A stretch of 64,000 nucleotides of DNA from Umbilicaria muhlenbergii. Its lineage: Eukaryota > Ascomycota > Lecanoromycetes > Umbilicariales > Umbilicariaceae. Positions 11,842-23,293 of this stretch are shown piece by piece (position 1 is the first letter of the stretch; the number at the start of each line of letters is the position of its first letter). The notes under the pieces were generated by a model. The model saw nothing but the letters and a program-made list of their open reading frames with translations, was not told the origin of the DNA and did no database searches. The position numbers were made by a program, and so were the translations under genes. The stretch lies in NCBI GenBank assembly GCA_000611775.1, contig KK106983.1, positions 561,542-625,541 on the forward strand. The letters are read 5' to 3'.

Positions 11842-12356
11842 TAAGTGAAACGGCTGACATATTGTTTCAGATAGAAAATACTCCTTCTGCTGCTCAAACA
11901 ACCTGGCGCTGAAATTGAAGAATTTGTCCGGTGCGAGACGCAGCACTGCGGCGCCGGCTTCATGGACGAGTGTTGAGGAGGGGTGCCAGGGTTGGATTTG
12001 TTGGCGGAAGATTAAGCGGANNNNNNNNNNNNNNNNNNNNNNNNNNNNNNNNNNNNNNNNNNNNNNNNNNNNNNNNNNNNNNNNNNNNNNNNNNNNNNNN
12101 NNNNNNNNNNNNNNNNNNNGGGGGGGTGTATAGGGTTGGTGAGAAGGAGGGGAGCGGAGCGGGCGTGAGGGGCGAAAGGGGGGCATACGGGGCGGACGTA
12201 GTTGAGGTCTAGAGAGGGAGGGTTAGTGGTACGTGGTGAGTGAGAGGGGAGACGAGGGAGAGGAAGGGGGGGGGGGTTATTACAGAGCGTGTGAATTGCT
12301 TTTGAGAAGACGCCGAGGGAGAAGGCTTGGCCGTCGAATTTGGGGGCCAGAGCCAT
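11842..12356 (-). pseudogene. DsbA-like thioredoxin-fold protein, 3' truncated and interrupted by a gap
   Basis: Start at 12,356. Exon 1 (12,284-12,356) encodes MALAPKFDGQAFSLG and ends IHTL; then a 75-nt intron (12,209-12,283); then YLNYVRPVCPPF, which fits the conserved Tyr-Cys-Pro-Phe active-site region of fungal DsbA-like/thioredoxin_4 proteins. The 99-base gap interrupts it. Beyond the gap the frame reads IFRQQIQPWHPSSTLVHEAG, a signature of the same family, and continues to KEYF. After that the frame runs only a few codons to a stop at 11,842, next to repeat copy A. The C-terminal half is missing. Either a repeat insertion truncated the gene or the assembly joins unrelated contigs here. 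Confidence 0.65.
12021..12119. other. Assembly gap, 99 N
   Basis: Unknown bases. The gap lies within the DsbA-like remnant and close to the change from AT-rich repeat to GC-balanced sequence, so the true gap length and the join itself are uncertain. Confidence 1.
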
Positions 12357-14053
12357 GGTTGAGGTGTGGAATTTTGGAGATAATGTACGGAGTAGAGAGG
12401 GGTGACAATTGAGATGGGGGTTGAGAGAGGGCAAGTGGATGCGTCTATCTTATCATAGTTGGGGGTGTATGTACGGAGTAGTAGGATGCGTAAACAATGC
12501 GGGGGCGGATCATGGCGGGGGTCGGGGGCTTTTCCTCTCGGCCAATTGGATTCTTCAACGGCAGGCTTGCAGGGTGCATCATTACGAATGCAAGCTGGGA
12601 TGCGTTCCCGTGAACACAACCGGGCGATTACACCGTCAAAGAGAGAGAAAGAATCAATAATTTGGGCGATGCCGCGACTGCTCGATGCGTTGGATATTAG
12701 TGGATTGAGAACGTTTGCTGCCAAGATAGGGCGGAAAGAGTTCCGCCCAACTCCCATTTGATTGTGTGTGATATTCACTGCGGAATTGCCCTTCATGATC
12801 CACAACCTAATCCACGATTGCATTGGTTACCATCGCATTTCTGTCAGAAATACCGAAAAGCGCGACGTACAGCTTCCAGAGCGGTACAGCACTCGAGAGT
12901 GGACTTGCATAATGCACAGCTTCGTCAAAGGCTCCGTTGATGGTGGTGTTCTCGATCATGACGCACTCTGCTTAATAGGTTTGATCGCAGCCTCGAGAGC
13001 GTGAGCAAGAGTCGCGACGTCAATTAAGCGGTTGGCGCCATTGACATAACCTTTTGTTAACAGTCGGAAAGGCCGCGGAAGCTGACAACGGTGCCGCTGA
13101 CAAGAACGAGATTGCGGGGCATTCTGATCGTTGATTCGCCGCAAGTGCGACGTATAAAGTATAAGACCCTTGTAGCATCTTCATGGTAAGACGACAGTCA
13201 AATAGTGTACCGCAGAATACTATAGACATGTATTGTTCATGAAGTGAAAGGTCGCAGACACCGGCAGGAGTCAAGATTCTGGCACATTGTCAGAAGGAGT
13301 GGTAAATCACAGATCGGCTTCGAGCTTTGCAGGATGCGTGGCACCCGCCAGCAATTCAGCCCTTGAATAGCTTCATCCATCAGGAGGAGCAACATTCGGA
13401 AACTCACAAGCTTGCACGGAGATCTGCAATATGCTTCATCACATGAATAAGGTCGGACCGGAAGCACCATGTTCAGGACAGTCTCCAACGTGCGGTCCTT
13501 GTTCACAAACCTGGGACATCTTTGATCTTCACACCTCGCTCCCTGCATTGTTATACTGGGTAGAACAGAACTTTCAGAACCGGGCTTTCGTTTTGCCTGA
13601 GATTACTCTTGGAAAGCGCATCAGTCTATTCTGTTATTAACTCCGTCACGCATTCGGGTCAGGTCAATTATTGTGTTGCCTCGTCTGTTCTGTGGCGCAA
13701 TCATCGATGTGAAACGAGGCGGAAGCCGATATGGACGGCGTAGTGAGAGTGGACCCTTATGCAAGTATTGGTTCTGCTTTGCTGGATCCTGGCGATAGGG
13801 CCCTATAATAGGTTGTGTGCATGTAGGTGATTGGTTTCACTTGCGGTGATAGTATTATTGCAAGCACTTGGGCTCCTAAACGCGCTCTGCAATATGCGGC
13901 TGAGAGTGCCTAGATCGAGAGACGAGGCTGTCGGGCGCACTCTACATAAGTCAAGCAGGTAACCCATTTGTTAAGCAATACAATCATTACGCAGGCAGAG
14001 TCACCTTTCTGTTGTATTTTTGCTCCAACGCATCCTGCTCTAAGCTTGTCCGC
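12357..14053. other. Intergenic region without recognised gene
   Basis: Composition is normal for the gene regions (not RIP-mutated). Open stretches are short, overlap on both strands and show no domain. It presumably holds the promoters of the DsbA-like gene (-) and the patatin gene (+). Confidence 0.5.
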
Positions 14054-17000
14054 ATGGCTGACCCCCAACGTTCCCCTATCCCCGGGGCATCAAGTCCATA
14101 TCGGGACCTGGCTCATTTCGAGGAACCGCTGATTTCGCTATCAGTAACGCCGTGTGGGTCACCACCAGAGGTCTGCTCTCTTGGAGAACTCGATGCTTTT
14201 ATTGCAACTAACTTAGATCGCAGGGCCCTAACTGGCGCCGAGATGAACTTCCACAATACGAACAACTACATCCTCACCAGGCAGTGACACGATCGCGGCG
14301 GAATTCAACGAAGAAATCAGACTATGAGATTGCGTTAGAGCTAGCCAGGGAGGATAGCCTGATGGATATTGAGGATCCGGGATCTCAACAGTGGGTATAT
14401 CTTGACTGGTGAAGATCCTCTGTTGACTCCTGTTTGTGCAAAGTCAGCTTTTCCAAGAACAGCTTCTTGTGGCATCTGGAAGGTCGAATTTCCAGCCCAT
14501 TCACAACAGTTTCCCGCGTTTAGTAGGGGAGAATGAGTCAACTACCGATACCAGCGGTCCAAGCAATCCCGATCGAAGCCATCCGTACCACGTCCAACGA
14601 CAAAGATCTCCCAACCCCTTTAGTCGAAACCGTGACGGAGGATCAGGAAGAGCCCCGAAGGAACTCTGCCTCGACTGTCAGAAGCTCGGCGAGGGCCGCT
14701 CTCTCTGCAACGTTTGCAATCTTACACTGTGCGACGGCTGCTGGAATCGTCAAATACCTCATCGTCTAGGCACCCGAGGCCCTGACAACGTGCCGCATGA
14801 GAAAACTAATCATGAAGTCGCACAAAAGATCCAAGCCGTGCTGGAGCCAAATATTACTAACGAGGAGCGGAAGGATCTCCACAAAAAAGACGAGAACACA
14901 ACTTGGTTCGGAGTAGCAAAAGATGAGATGGATGAAATCATTTTTCAAGATTGCGGGAAATACGCTTCCCTAATGGCAGAGTGCTCGTCTGGTCGGAAAA
15001 GTCGTCAGTATCCTGGATTAGTCTCTTTCGTAGGTCAAATAGGTAAGCCTTCATACTTCTATTCATGCCCCTCAGTTAACACTGTAACAGGCGCTGGAAA
15101 GAGTACTTTAATCAAGATGCTCATTGACCTTAGGAGCAATGCAAGGCGGGAAGCAGTCCCTGTCGTTGGCTCTGTCAATCATACTGTTCCAACCTCTGGG
15201 GATGTCCACCTCTACGTCGATCCTTGCACCCACTTTACGGACTACCCGATCTTGTACGCCGATTGCGAAGGTCTAGAGGGCGGAGAACAGGAACCAATGG
15301 CACTCCAGGCAAGATGGGTTGAGAACTCTAGTAAGCACGGCTAGCCGGGTAAGAGGACGCCGTTATTTTAGAGGAGATTGCGGAAGAAGCATCACAGCTC
15401 TCAAAGGGAAATCACCTGGGCAACTACAGCTGACAAGAGGACTCGTCAGTTTGTGGTTAAGAATTTATACCCTCGTCTGCTCTACACATTCTCTGACGTC
15501 GTTGTCTTTGTGCTCAAAAATCCGAGGTATTGAGTCTGCACATCAGTTTGGAGGATCCCCAGGTGCTGACAAGCGCGGTAGAGTCATTGAAAACGCTGTG
15601 GAGCAACTCATTATCTGGGCTTCTGCAGCGGTGGAGAAATCTACGAATCAGCCCGTCCTGCCCCACCTAATCATCGCACTCAACGCCACCGAGAACGCGA
15701 TAGATCCAGATGAGTGGGACGTCGATATTGCCACCAAGTATCTGATGAAATCGATCACAGAAGCGATTTTTACCACCCCGAGATTCATGGATTATGTCCA
15801 AAAGGGCAAGCAGCGGAAGCAGGTCATTCACAACGCCCTTGATCTGCTATGTTCTTACTATTCGACTGTCCGTGTGGTTCGAATTCCAACGAAAGGGCGT
15901 CCCCAACTCATCAGTGATCAATTGGGCAAGCTTTATCAAGAGATCTCCAAAGACTGCACGGAGTCACGGGGTAGTAAACGAAGAGTGAGGATGCTGTTAG
16001 ACTCAGATGAGCTGCAACCATACCTTCAATACGCATTCGATCACTTCTCGAATCACTTAGAAACACCCTTCGATTTTGTCAAAGCGAGTTTCTTGAATAA
16101 CCCAATACCGCGAGACTTCGGTGGTAACATATTGAAGACGGCCATAAATGTCATGCTTTGGGAGAATAGGCTTGATGGATTTAGTATCTTCAAGGAGTTG
16201 AGTCCCTTAGTTGCCTCCTGCATCATGTTGGATTCTGCTCGACATAAAACAAAGGGTGAGGCTGAGGAGCCCCTAGGTATTGCATTGACTGACTTTGATA
16301 GGGACCGCCGAGAGCATCTTTCGAGAGCATTATATTTTCCATTGCGATGACGCAATAGAAGATTTCTGTGATCGCCACTGGCCGTGTGAGTACAGTAACA
16401 GTGCTGGCCGGTGTGTCAACGTCAGGAGTGGACATAGCGCCAAAGGTCATCAGCTGGAAAGCGGTCGTGCCTTCGGCTCTGGAGCATATGTGTCGAGATT
16501 CTCAGCTGAGATATTTGCTAACAAGTGGAAAAATATGATCCACCACGATCTTGAGCTGCTTCTCCAGAGGCTCCGCGAAGCGAGCAGCGATGATGAATAT
16601 CAGGAGCAAACGGCAGCGAACATCCACAGAACCGCAATCCTGGATCCCTTTTATAGACATGTTGGGTTTTCGGAGAGATATGTCAGTCATTCCACATGTT
16701 TTGCATGCTTGATAGCATCTCCACAACATGCACTGCCTTGCGGTCATGTGCTCTGCACACAGTGCTTGCAAGCCTTTGCGACCTCAAGGAAAAAATGGGT
16801 CGTCGGGATAGACACATGTCCACTGTTGCATAGACGCCCTCAGATCTGGACCAAGCCATGGCAGATTGCCTTCAAGCCGGTTGCGGCGGGAGTCCGCATC
16901 TTGACACTTGATGGGTAAGGTAACCCGCATGTCGCAAATATTTTCCTGGCAGGCGTTTGCTCATACACATATGCGTCACAGCGGTGGGATACGGGGGATT

Positions 17001-19090
17001 GTCGAGCTCGAGATACTGAGGCTTATACAAAGGGCTCTCGGCGCAAAGATTCCCATCCAAGACTTTTTCGACCTTATTGTGGGCACGAGGTAACTTTCCC
17101 AGTCAACGTGCTCGACTGTTATTTCTCCCATGCACAGCGTTGATTTAAAGCTACTGTGTTAATGACTGACTGATGACGACAGCACGGGAGGAATAATTGC
17201 TCTTGGACTTGGTGTTGAAGCTTGGCCCGTCGATGAGTGCATCGGCAAATTCACTTCGCTTTGTGAACAAGCTTTTACACACCGGAAGGGTCATAGAATC
17301 CCGGGGCTCGCCCAGATGATTGTAGCCCACCATGGCAGCATTTACGAAACCAGGCCCCTTCAGGATGCTCTGATGAGTACATTTACGGATGGCTATTTGT
17401 TCGGTGGCCTACGCTACGACGACACACCGCAAACCAAGGTCGCTGTGACTGCCGCATCGGCGGCCGGATTACAGCCTGTTGTCCTTTCGAACTACAATCG
17501 GTTGGGTGGAGATGAAGAGCAGCGTCCGTCTCCCCGTGAAACCGCGTAGCCGAGCTTCGTGACTGACGTAGTGCAGGAGACTATCTCTTCCAGCGGCCCG
17601 AAGAGCCTCAACATGAATTCAAGATATGGGAAGCGTGAGTTATCATCGTGGCGACCCCCGGTATACTATTACTTATCCCCTTCTATAGTGCTCGAGCCAC
17701 CTCTGCGGCACCAACGTATTACAAGCATTTTTCGCACGAGCCCTCCGGGCAAGTCTTCATCGACGGCGGTATATGGCACAACAATCCCGTTGTCATTGCC
17801 GATTCCGAGCGGAAGTTAATGTGGCCGGACGTGGCTGATTTACCCCCGGACATTCTACTTTCTATCGGTTCTGGATGTTGCGGCAAATTAAAAGGCCCAA
17901 GACGTCCGTTGAGAACAGCCCGCAAAACGGGTATCGGTTCTCATGTTAAGGCCTTTTACCGGATTGCGGTAGATCATATTGAGAGCAGTCTTGATTCAGA
18001 GAAGGCCTGGCGAGATTACCTTGCTCTGGTTTCTCCAGAAAAAGACCAGCGCTGGCGTTATAGACGCTTGAACGTAAAGCTCGATAATGCACCACCAAAG
18101 CTGGACGAGGTGGACAGCATGTCAGACCTACAAGCCATGGCAAGACATCAATGGAGAGTGGACGATGACCATATCACATCTATTGCACAGCAGCTTGTGG
18201 CTTCAAGCTTCTTCTTCGAAAAGGACAGGCTTGAGATCTCAGAAGATGAATCCATTGTTTGCTCCGGTATTTTCTGAACCGCACCTCCAAATCCATTTGC
18301 TGACATACTGTTAGGGACTATACAATGTCGGTTTGCTCAAGGATCGCAAAACATTCGAGAACTTGGAGCGTACCTTCAACGATGCCAAGTCGGCAATCAC
18401 TCGTCGTACTTCGTAATTCAGGAGAGATACAGGGAACGTCTTGCACAGCAAGTCCCCATTCCTCAGGACATCATTGACAACATGACACATTATGGGAGCT
18501 TCGCGATGAAGCTGAATATCACGACTTCGGCCCAGCTGTTCCCCACAGATGTGCTACTATGCCTGGCTCGCAATGGGAGCTGGTTCTCTATCAGTGGCTT
18601 TCCAAGGCTTCTCCAAGATGAAGATAGCCCGAGAGGTGCGACATATTTGTTACCGTGCAGTGTTCAGTGCCAAGCAGCTAACTCCCGAACAGTCATGCGC
18701 AAACTAGGAGGTATGTCGAATAGGTGGCGGACTCCGTCACAGATCCATCGTCGTGGACACTGGCCCGGTCCACAATCGTCTGACCTCCGTGATCGAGACG
18801 ACGACACTATTTCCAATTACTCGAACCCAGATTACGTCGCCGGCAACTCGAATCCAGCTGCGCTCGACATGCTTCCTGCGCAATTCCAACAAACGACCCT
18901 GGAACTCGACGCGTCAAGTCGCGTCGAACTTGACGTCGGTCGTGAGAATTTACGTTACGAGCTGCCTGACACCTCAATAGGAATCGCTGAGCTTCCGGCT
19001 CGCACATGGCCGGATCACTTGACTCAACACGCCGAACCTGATGACCATTCCTATGATCACGATGAAGATTCAGGGGAAAGCTGGAACTAA
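14054..19090 (+). CDS. Zinc finger - GTPase-like - RING - patatin phospholipase, about 1,474 aa
   Basis: Twelve exons: 14054-14170, 14224-14394, 14448-15042, 15091-15317, 15372-15526, 15582-16255, 16302-16914, 16982-17089, 17183-17535, 17577-17634, 17689-18266, 18315-19090. All phases join and the sum is 4,425 nt. Residues 1-165 look disordered. Cys pairs at 170/173, 183/186 and 191/194 with nearby His form a B-box-like finger. P-loop GAGKST at 295-300 and DCEG at 352-355 resemble GBP/dynamin-type GTPases. A RING-like finger spans 779-819 (Cys 779, 782, 793, His 795, Cys 798, 801, 819). The patatin domain has DGGGIRG at 850, GTSTG with nucleophile Ser887, and DGG with Asp1049, so the dyad is complete and lipid acyl hydrolysis is expected. 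The splice after exon 4 uses a weak GTTGAG donor. A further 57-nt intron in the last exon (18,636-18,692) is possible. A role in non-self or stress response is inference. Confidence 0.8.
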
Positions 19091-19208
19091 TTTTGACATA
19101 CCTTAGCCAGAAGGTAAAAGGACATTGTGGTGCTAAGCGTATTAAGAGTATGAGACATAAGTCAGGAATAGAGAGAGTACGGTGAGCAGGTGCATGAATA
19201 GAATAAGT

Positions 19209-19890
19209 GACAGTCTTCATCTGAGGAGGCCCCTCTCAATACTCCAGCAGTGAGAGTAATATTTTCAAAATCCTCACGTGAACATTGTAGAGATTCGTGC
19301 TTCTACCATCTCTACATCAACTCGTCCTCAAAACCAGTCTTGAATTTTAAGCGGTCGAGCGGACCCTCAGCTGATGAATATCACTTGTTCTGTCCACACG
19401 CCTGCTGGCTGTTTTCCCTCTATTCATGACTTATGCTCAGTACTCTTACGTGCCAAGCTGAAAGATGATGGTCCACTCACGTCCACAACTTATTGATTCA
19501 TGCTTCACAGGAGATCAGCTTGTGGCTGTAAGGAGTGGCGGCTATCTGCGCTAAAGATTCAACTTTCAATCACACTGAAGTATGATGGATTGACCATCTC
19601 ATGGACACCTTTGAAGCGTTTGCCTGCTTGCTTAAAGCCACAAACTCAGGTGAAGCTCCTTAGGTGATTGTGTTTGAGAAGGTGTCGTCAAGAGGTCTTC
19701 AGTCATTAAGAGATGATGTTTACAGTATTCATGTTTGTGAGGAGTGGGGGCGGTTACTGATGCACTCAAGATGGGGTCGTCCAGACCTGGTGTTGTGCAG
19801 GAATCGTCTTCGCGAGGAATGGCGGTGGATACGGATGCATTTGAGACGGGGTCGTCAAGATGTGGTGTGGTGCAGGATTCATCGTCGCGA
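19209..19890 (+). repeat. Repeat copy B (lightly mutated)
   Basis: Direct-orientation partner of copy A (11,101-11,788), keeping CG and CC where A has TG/CA and TC. It starts 119 bp after the stop codon of the patatin gene, so that gene's 3' UTR probably enters the repeat. No intact transposase or polymerase domain is visible, so it is probably a fragment. Confidence 0.85.
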
Positions 19891-19901
19891 GGAGTGGCGG
19901 C
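19739..19901. repeat. 75-bp tandem repeat (25 codons), two units plus a partial third
   Basis: Units start at 19,739, 19,814 and 19,889, each opening with GAGGA(G/A)TGG. The period of 75 keeps the frame on both strands. The + frame reads EEWGRLL / EEWRWIR / EEWRLGK. The - frame gives repeats of the type SCTTPGLDDPILSASV. The same units occur in mutated form at the end of copy A (about 11,641-11,788). A coding origin inside a transposon is plausible, but I see no complete gene. Confidence 0.8.
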
Positions 19902-19926
19902 TTGGGAAATGTGTTAGCATGTTGAG

Positions 19927-20430
19927 AGCGGAATTGCTTAGGACCACCCGATTCGACAGCCAGATTCAAATTCACCAAGTTCAGCTACAGGGCAACACTA
20001 CTCGCCATGACTCTCTATCGTATAACTACCATAGAACTTATTGCAAATACTGTTATTCTTACTGTTAAGAGGTCTGCTGTGCCCTCTATGACAGAAACAT
20101 ATAGAATCATACAAGAATTATGAAAATGTAGCCTCTGTGAACTCATTTTCCAGCATCATCTACCTCAATGTCCCTTGCGACTAGAGTATGCAGTGAGATT
20201 GAATAGCAGACATGTGAAAGGTTCTTAGTGAGAAGGGACATTCATGACTTCTAAGGACAAGAACGAGGGCAGTGACATCTATGACAGCAATGTGCTGATT
20301 GTTATAAAGACGATGAAGGCCTAAGTAGAGTTGCCGAACCGGGGTTGTCTGAGCCTATAAAGCTAACGCTAAGCAGAATTTGGTGAATCTGAATCTGGCC
20401 GTTGGATCTGGTGGTCCTGAGCCGTTCCGC
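19927..20430. repeat. Inverted repeat pair of about 60 bp, 384 bp apart
   Basis: 19,927-19,986 matches the reverse complement of 20,371-20,430 at about 49 of 59 positions by hand count; the shared core is CCAGATTCA(A/G)ATTCACCAA. It could be the terminal inverted repeats of a short non-autonomous element or opposed fragments of one repeat. The interval holds no gene. Confidence 0.7.
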
Positions 20431-21430
20431 TAAAGCGGGGAGTCGGTGGAATGCTTCGTTCTCCCCCACACCGCCTTGAGGAATCGAGGGAATCTCGAAT
20501 TTCTCCACTGCTCCCGGCATCAATCAACAGCTTCGCAAACGTGCATACCGGGAAAGGGTGAGCTTACTTGTGACCTGTCCCATGCGAAGTGTCAACACAC
20601 GTGCTAAGTTTCCGGGAATCTACTTCTCCACCGTTATGCTTGAGCAAACGCCTTTTATCTCGTCGGCTGGGACAGGGGAATCAGCCGAAATGGACTCTAC
20701 GTCTAGAGCGAATCCCCACTATAGCTATCATCTGAGCATTTCTATCTCCAGAATCGCACAGAGGCATCTTTCGTCGAGAATTCCTATATCTTTGTTATCG
20801 TTGATGCCTTTGTAGCTCTCCATGAGCTCTCCCTTGGCACGTGAACTTGTGCCTGGTCCCGTTGACAAGCACTATATGGCGGAAAAGCGCATACGAAGTA
20901 AACTGACGCCCACGCCATCAACCGAATTGAGTCTTGACAAGATTCAACACCACAACTAGGTCGATCGATCAGTTCCACATTGCTTGCATAACACCATTTG
21001 GCTGGCTGAATACTCGTTTGCCCCTTGGCAGATCGAGATCTCTCCAGATCTACCCAGGATGATAGACTCGAGACTCGTAGAAGATCTGCTAAGCTCCTAG
21101 CGCTGGGCGAGCTGTAATCTCTCAGGTGTCAATATGCCTACTCTCGTGATCAAGTCGTTTCGGCGAGTACGCGTGGTCTTTAACCAATGAATGCGGTTGT
21201 GAATGTTGACCTGAACAAAGAATGGTTTTTCTAATGCACGCCCCCATCGACCGCTTGTTCTCCCTTTGTCTGAAAAGCTGTCGTTGCCTTCTTTCTCCGC
21301 GCATCCAAGGCATTCACCTCTCAAGCTGATTGTTACTTTCTTTGACTCATAATCGTGATCGGGGACCTGTCTAACTAGAAGTTCTGTCAATACAAACCTT
21401 TCAACAACGCTACACCATTCAATCTCGGGA
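20431..21430. other. Intergenic region upstream of the first MFS gene
   Basis: No supported gene; open stretches are short and without domains. It presumably contains the promoter of the transporter at 21,431. Confidence 0.5.
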
Positions 21431-23293
21431 ATGGCCCTGAGCTTCGAATCACCCAGGAATCAACCCGAAGCTCCACGCAAGACCTCGACATTCCATGCGC
21501 ACAATGGACCAAGCCTGCCTTCTTTTACGAGCTCGACCGATCCTTCGCCATTGGAAGAGCGGCAACCAGAGTTCAAGCCTACTCTGAGGTTCTACTTCGC
21601 GTTTGGTACTCTGGCGGTTATTACCATGATGGTAGCTCTGGATGGGACTTCTCTATCAGTTGCATTACCGGTGAGTTACCCATCTTCACCATTAGCATTC
21701 TGAACCTGCTAACATCCCTGTAAGATCATTGCTCAGAAGCTCAATGGCACGGCTATCGAAGCGTTCTGGTCCGGAACCTCCTTCCTCCTCTGCGCCACAG
21801 TTTTTCAGCCCAGCTACGCGTCTTTCTCACATATTTTCGGTCGTAAGCCTATGATCTTGGTGGCATTGACCCTTTTCCTCATTGGTGCTGTCGTTGCGGC
21901 GGCAGCTAACGATTTCGCAACACTGCTGGTTGGTCGGTCGTTGCAGGGCGTCGGCGGTGGAGGGCTCATTGCCCTGGTCGAGATTGTCGTGACTGATTTG
22001 GTGCCGCTCAGGCTTCGGGGGAAGTGGATCGGTGTCGTTACGGGCACATGGTCACTAGGGTCAGTTACTGGACCCATCATAGGTGGAGCATTCGCTGAGA
22101 AGGTGTCTTGGGTATGTTACGTGACCAACTGCATTTTGTTGAGCGCGGCCATTGATAAGTTCTAGCGATGGATTTTCTGGATCAATCTGCCATTTATCGG
22201 CCTTGCTTTCGTCATCGTTCCCATCTTCCTCAGGCTACAGTTCAGACCGAGTCATTTTGCGGACAAATTGAGACGAGTGGATTGGATTGGATCTGTCTTG
22301 TTTATAGCATCCGCCACGAGTTTCCTCATCCCGATTACTTGGGTAAGCTCCTAATACTTTTACAGAACTAATCGTATACTTACAGTTCATTAGGGCGGAG
22401 TCTCTTATTCATGGCACTCATGGCGGACCCTTGTTCCACTCATCCTCGGTGTCTTCGGTCTCATAGCTTTCGTGCTCTTCGAAGGGTACATAGCCGCAGA
22501 GCCTCTGATTCCTTTGTCAATCTTCAAGAACCGGACCGCAGCTGTTTCATACATCGGCACGGTCATCCATGGGATGATATTGTGGTCAATGCTCTACTAC
22601 TTGCCACTATATTACGAGGCCGTCAAGGGACAAACACCGATCCTTGCAGGCGTTAGTCTGTTCCCCGAGACTTTCACCGTCGCACCCGCAGCGATGATCA
22701 CTGGCATTATCGTATCGAAAACAGGCCGCTACAGGTGGGCCACTTGGAGTGGATGGGTCCTCACAACCATCGGCACCGGCATTTTATACCTCCTCGATGT
22801 CAACACCTCCACAGTCGGCTGGGTATTCCTCAACCTCATCAGCGGCGTGGGCATGGGAATGCTCTTCACCAGCATGGCCCAAGCCATCCAAGCCTCGGTC
22901 GCCAACCCTGACCTCGCCTTCGCCGTAGCCATGTTCTGCTTCTTCCGCGCCTTTGGCCAAGCCATCGGTGTCGCCGTGGGCGGAACCGTCTTCCAGAACC
23001 AAATCAAGCATAAGTTACTGCACTTCCCGGCGCTAGCGCCAATGGCGGATGCGTACTCGAAAGATGCGTCGAGTTTGGTACAGATCATCCAGGCGATGCC
23101 GATGGGTGCCGATAAGATGGATTTGAAGCAGAGCTATGCCGACGCTTTGAAGATTGTCTGGGTGACGATGTGTGGGTTGAGCGCGCTGGCGATGGTGCTT
23201 AGTTTCTGGACGCGGGGACTGGCTTTAGATAGGCCGCTGGAGACGGACCAGGGGTTTAAGGAGAGACAGAGGAGTGGAGATGCGGAAAAGTAG
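21431..23293 (+). CDS. MFS transporter, 14-TM drug:H+ antiporter (DHA2) type, 567 aa
   Basis: Four exons (21431-21670, 21725-22111, 22166-22342, 22394-23293) sum to 1,704 nt. A Ser/Pro-rich cytoplasmic N-terminus of about 55 residues precedes the first membrane segment. Motif A is seen as FGRKPMI after TM2, and GRSLQGVGGGG is typical of DHA2 efflux pumps. RWIFWINLPFIG and the long hydrophobic second half fit 14 membrane segments. It is expected to export toxic compounds or a metabolite at the plasma membrane by proton antiport. No biosynthetic genes lie nearby, so a dedicated substrate cannot be named. It converges on a second MFS gene of the same class. The reading frame looks intact. Confidence 0.9.

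Larger units (their letters stand above)
1..11850. repeat. AT-rich, CpG-depleted, RIP-like mutated repeat block
   Basis: Composition changes sharply near 11,800. To the left, CG dinucleotides are nearly absent, CC/GG are rare, and TCA/TGA/ACA words dominate; reading frames are broken mainly by TGA. To the right, GC-balanced gene sequence begins. Recognisable retrotransposon domains lie inside (see 4,170-9,541). This is what fungal repeat-directed mutation leaves behind, but CpA is still plentiful, so the target context differs from the Neurospora type. No intact gene is seen in the block. Confidence 0.85.

Noticed and set aside
1-11850. Alternative genetic code (TGA as Trp) in the AT-rich block
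   Set aside because: TGA also replaces Arg codons, Pro codons became Ser, TAA/TAG stops are present too, and the neighbouring intact genes use TGA as a normal stop. Point mutation explains all of it.
12409-13640. Several overlapping open stretches of 60-200 codons on both strands
   Set aside because: No domain, no consistent splice model and no signature blocks; treated as intergenic.
19664-20068. 134-codon + strand open frame across the 75-bp repeats
   Set aside because: It depends on the tandem repeats, continues into unrelated sequence, and has no conserved domain; kept only as a repeat.
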